From contig CAZEWZ010000002.1 in assembly GCA_964516765.1 (NCBI GenBank), forward strand, positions 1 through 64,000: a DNA stretch of 64,000 bases. Direction: 5' to 3'. Positions 60,827 through 64,000 of this stretch are shown piece after piece (the first letter of the stretch is position 1; every line of letters begins with the position of its first letter). The notes beneath the pieces are model-generated. The model was not told the origin of the DNA. It saw only the letters and a program-made list of their open reading frames with translations, and did no database searches. The stretch is from CAZEWZ01 sp964516765. GTDB lineage: Bacteria > Bacteroidota > Bacteroidia > Flavobacteriales > UBA7430. The position numbers and the translations under genes were made by a program.

Positions 60827-63800
60827 TTAGTTTATTTTTTTCTCAACATAACCATCATCGTAGACATAAAAGAGAATTTGGTTTTTATGTCGCAAATCTT
60901 TTTTAGTTACATCTTGCCCTAAAATGTTGACAATTTTTATGAGATTTTTCGATCCACTGTTAGTCTCTGTAATAATTTCAGTCTCAATGTGAGAGATAAT
61001 ATTTATATCGTTTGGAGAATAAGAGATGGAACTAATCAATCCATCTGATAGGATTAAGTTTTCTAAATTTTCTGTATTCCATAATTTGAAGCTAATTTCT
61101 CTACTCTGATCAATTTCCTCCGAGTCTGTATTTATCGACTCAATTCCCCAGACAGTTAAAACAGTTACATTAGGAGTGTACATTGATGTACCTAATAGTT
61201 TCCCTTTCAAATTAAATGCAGCTACCTCTGACCCAATAATTGGTTTTTCACCCCAGGCTTCATCTTTTATGACAATAGTCATGTTGTTGTCGGTTGCAGG
61301 AACTTTCATGAAGTGAGAAGTACGATTATTAATTAGTTCCATAGAGTTAAATCTGTATGAATCATCATTGGATAAATAATAAAGTACATCATCACTTCCT
61401 ATTTTTAATTGATAACCTTCTCCTGGATTCATACTTCCTATCCCATTGAATGAATAATCGGGAAGATATACGTCACCTTCATAATTTTTTGCGATAATTA
61501 AATCACTCAGATCGACCAACACAGAGGGTATTTCAGCTGATTCTGTTCTTAGGTACGCTATCAAATTCCAACCCTCTATGACATTAATTGGGTTTTGTTC
61601 TGGTAATGCATAATTTCCGCAAAAATCAATGGATAAAGAATTTCCTGTTTTGATAAAGTATCCTTGACCTGTGATCATTTCACCAATTGCATTAAAAAGA
61701 TATTCTGGCAAGTAGGCATTCCCCATGTAATCTTTGACAATTATAATATCTTGATTTATGTCTTCTAACATCACATCTAAATTCAAATCTTCTTCAATAA
61801 TATATGTTGAGAAAATCGACCATCCTTGAGGCATTTCGATGGTCTGGCAGAATGGAATGGAACTTTCGTATTCACACGATTCATCATCTTGTGTAGCAAG
61901 GGAATTAAAGTTAATTGCAACAGAGTCTGTGCAACCAAGAATTAATTGATTAGTAAAGTCTACACAGAAATCTAAAGTTCCTTCTAATCCACTATCAAGT
62001 GTCCCTGAAGCTAAAACTTGATTATCTGAGTTGGTTATTATGAATTCCGAACCATTCCATCCATCACCATATGAATCATACATTGTAAAGGAATGGCATC
62101 CTTCATTTAAACAAGCCTGTGAAAGTCCTACTTCTCCCGAATATTCGTTTAATATCCAAGAAACTTCGTTTGGCCATTGACCAAAAGAAACCTCTATATA
62201 AATTAAATTTAATCCTTCACATTCAAATGGATATATACATGAAGTAGTGTCTTCAATTGAATTTGGGTCAAAATTAAAAGCTAAAGAATCTGAACAGCCT
62301 GACACAGGGTAATAACATGTGCTGTCATCAATGTCTGCCTCAGAGTTGTAATTTAATGCATTAATGTCAGTGCATCCATACACAGGGAATTGACATGAAT
62401 TATTATCGATTATTGCTTCAGAGTTGAAATTCAAAGCTGAAGAGTTTGTACAGCCCTCAATAAATTCACAAGAATTGTCAGAGCCATTGGCAGCCTGATT
62501 GTAATTTAAAGCAATTGGGTCAATGCAACCATATGTGATTTCACATTCTTCTTGAGAATTTTGTATAAATATTGAGGCTATATTTCCTTCTCCTGACATA
62601 ATAGTAGTTTGGTTAGTGTCTACTAATTCCCAGGTTATTTCATTTGCCCAAGGACCTCCAATTGAGAATATATTACATCCATCGTTCAAACAAATGGATT
62701 CATTTGCTTCAGACGAAGGGCCTGGAAATACAATTGAGAATTGATCTCCATTATTTTCAGAAACAATGAGTGAGTTATGATTACCCCCATAAGGCCAAGA
62801 ATCGGATAGCAAAAGAATATAAGGGGTGCCGTCTTCACATTGAGAAGGGGTAATACATGAACCATCACTAGCATTTGCTAAAGGCTCATAATTAAATGCA
62901 AGAGGATTTGTACAGCCTGAAAAACATGCTTCTAAAGTATTAAGTGCTAGCGTGAAAGATCCTGACGGACTATTCCCGTCAATTAATTGGTTTATAAGTA
63001 ATTCTCCAGCTTCGTTTGTGATGCTAATTTCTGCATCAAACCAATCGGTATTTTCAATTCCATTTTCATCATAAGTATTAATAGCAAAAGAATGACATCC
63101 ATCTTCTAAACATACAGGGTTTTCTCCTTCGCTACCCTCAAATCCTGTCATAGACCATCCTACTGAGGTAGTATAATTTCCAGTTATATTAACTGATAAT
63201 CTATTCAGTCCCTCACAAATAATTTTACTGCAAGAATCATCATCAATATTTGCTGTTGGTGAGAAAAATAAATCTAAAGAATCCATACATCCATATATTG
63301 GATAGATACATGACCCGTCTTCAACATTTACATTAGCATCAAAGTTTAGTGCCAATGAATCACTACAGCCCATGTTAAATTCACAATTCTCTTGATTTAA
63401 AGAAAATACCAAAGACCCAATATTTGAATTGGTTAAAGTTCCAGAGCCTAATACACTTCCACCACTCGCAGTTATAGTTACCTCAGATCCACCCCATCCT
63501 AAGGGATAAGAATCGTCCCACCAACTAGGAGCCATAGATGGGTCGTTGAACATATTGTAAATGTAGCAGCCATCATCTAAGCAAAATTGGCCTTGTGGAG
63601 AACCGTCAAATGGATAAGAATTGCCGGATATTCCGTTCATTTCCCATAAAATCAGATAATTGTAATCTCCCCCAGTAAATTCCATAAATACAGTAGTTGA
63701 GTCTCCACAATCTATAACTGGTATGTGGCAAAAACCATTATCCTGATTTGCCAATGAATTATAATTGAATGCAATTGGGTTTGTACAACCGTAGACAAAT

Positions 63801-64000
63801 TCACAATTAGAATTTACATCCACTTCAATGGAACCGTCAAATCCTGAATCTAAAGTTGCAAACATCAATTCTTCTCCTTCCATAGTCGTAATAGTTGCCG
63901 TAACGCCTCCCAACCAGCCGGGTCCAGTAAAACTTGACATATTAAAGGTGTGACACCCCGGTTGAACACAAATTAATTGTTCCTCACCAGCATTCCCCTC
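60827..64000 (-). CDS. Giant cysteine-repeat surface protein, 5' end outside the window
   Basis: The reading frame stays open to base 64000 without a start, so the 1,057 residues seen are the C-terminal part of a larger protein. It holds nine GC-(T/S/M/I)-x-x-x-A-x-N-(Y/F)-N-x-x-A-x-x-D-x-x-SC units. Some are separated by larger domains with a CLxxGCHSF motif and Gly/Trp-rich DSYGDGWNGSE-type sequence. Next come two GW-type units (each ending PGEGYQLK or similar), then a domain with IGSEVAAFNLKGKLLG and ISFKLWN. A short T9SS-like tail ends in YVEKKIN. Paired cysteines suggest disulfide-stabilised stalk modules of a surface adhesin or matrix protein. Confidence 0.85.
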   Translation of the reverse strand, partial: EGNAGEEQLICVQPGCHTFNMSSFTGPGWLGGVTATITTMEGEELMFATLDSGFDGSIEVDVNSNCEFVYGCTNPIAFNYNSLANQDNGFCHIPVIDCGDSTTVFMEFTGGDYNYLILWEMNGISGNSYPFDGSPQGQFCLDDGCYIYNMFNDPSMAPSWWDDSYPLGWGGSEVTITASGGSVLGSGTLTNSNIGSLVFSLNQENCEFNMGCSDSLALNFDANVNVEDGSCIYPIYGCMDSLDLFFSPTANIDDDSCSKIICEGLNRLSVNITGNYTTSVGWSMTGFEGSEGENPVCLEDGCHSFAINTYDENGIENTDWFDAEISITNEAGELLINQLIDGNSPSGSFTLALNTLEACFSGCTNPLAFNYEPLANASDGSCITPSQCEDGTPYILLLSDSWPYGGNHNSLIVSENNGDQFSIVFPGPSSEANESICLNDGCNIFSIGGPWANEITWELVDTNQTTIMSGEGNIASIFIQNSQEECEITYGCIDPIALNYNQAANGSDNSCEFIEGCTNSSALNFNSEAIIDNNSCQFPVYGCTDINALNYNSEADIDDSTCYYPVSGCSDSLAFNFDPNSIEDTTSCIYPFECEGLNLIYIEVSFGQWPNEVSWILNEYSGEVGLSQACLNEGCHSFTMYDSYGDGWNGSEFIITNSDNQVLASGTLDSGLEGTLDFCVDFTNQLILGCTDSVAINFNSLATQDDESCEYESSIPFCQTIEMPQGWSIFSTYIIEEDLNLDVMLEDINQDIIIVKDYMGNAYLPEYLFNAIGEMITGQGYFIKTGNSLSIDFCGNYALPEQNPINVIEGWNLIAYLRTESAEIPSVLVDLSDLIIAKNYEGDVYLPDYSFNGIGSMNPGEGYQLKIGSDDVLYYLSNDDSYRFNSMELINNRTSHFMKVPATDNNMTIVIKDEAWGEKPIIGSEVAAFNLKGKLLGTSMYTPNVTVLTVWGIESINTDSEEIDQSREISFKLWNTENLENLILSDGLISSISYSPNDINIISHIETEIITETNSGSKNLIKIVNILGQDVTKKDLRHKNQILFYVYDDGYVEKKIN

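Noticed and set aside
62345..62500. Regular repeats in the giant surface gene as a possible CRISPR array
   Set aside because: The repeats are diverged in DNA, lie in one long coding frame and encode the same cysteine motif, so they are protein repeats.

Overview
The window looks like a chromosomal segment of a marine, low-GC member of the Bacteroidota, most likely order Flavobacteriales. The evidence is a complete PorP-GldK-L-M-N type IX secretion and gliding operon, FtsZ with a very long tail, Bacteroidota-style promoters (TTG about 20 bases before TAnnTTTG), almost no Shine-Dalgarno sequences, a flavobacterial-type green proteorhodopsin with Blh, and secreted proteins carrying GC-T-x-x-x-A-x-N-Y-N-type cysteine repeats. 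A family-level placement (Crocinitomicaceae- or Cryomorphaceae-like) is only a guess.

Layout. 1-3.2 kb: tRNA-Leu, a CotH-type lipoprotein, and EngB with an alpha/beta hydrolase. 3.4-19.5 kb: one tightly packed division and cell wall (dcw) operon, mraZ-rsmH-ftsL-ftsI-murE-mraY-murD-ftsW-murG-murC-ftsQ-ftsA-ftsZ, then yqeY. 19.6-25.8 kb, minus strand: miaB, a sigma-54 activator, lptE, a TPR-like gene, secG, groES and groEL. 26-38.3 kb, plus strand: topA, a degenerate ureohydrolase, porP-gldKLMN, a FAD oxidoreductase and an ABC-F ATPase. 38.6-40.8 kb: the ribosome GTPases Der and Era. 41-43.2 kb: initiator tRNA-Met, a secreted repeat protein and a lipoprotein. 43.2-48.6 kb: rsfS-ftsH-LUD-cdsA-psd on the minus strand, with birA divergent.

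48.6-54.1 kb is the most distinctive region. It is a minus-strand light-related island: azurin-like copper lipoprotein, proteorhodopsin, beta-carotene cleavage enzyme Blh, an unrecognised 141-residue protein, an SDR-DUF2867 protein and a DNA photolyase. The proteorhodopsin has the D-T-E proton-pump triad, Met at the spectral tuning site, and Gly143 where known antenna-binding rhodopsins have their carotenoid fenestration. A strong terminator sits between the rhodopsin gene and blh and ends at the blh start codon, which would make much more pump transcript than retinal-enzyme transcript. Next to the island, on the other strand, is an exported fusion of a SOUL heme-binding domain with methionine sulfoxide reductase A.

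56-64 kb holds an MFS transporter, a small CxxC thioredoxin-like protein, a secreted protein, a DnaQ-type exonuclease translationally coupled to a GIY-YIG/UvrC-like nuclease, and a giant cysteine-repeat surface protein that runs off the right edge. The repeat proteins at 41, 58 and 61-64 kb share modules in different orders. At least two end in what look like short type IX sorting tails, so they are plausible clients of the secretion system encoded at 30-35 kb. I saw no CRISPR array, insertion sequence or prophage.
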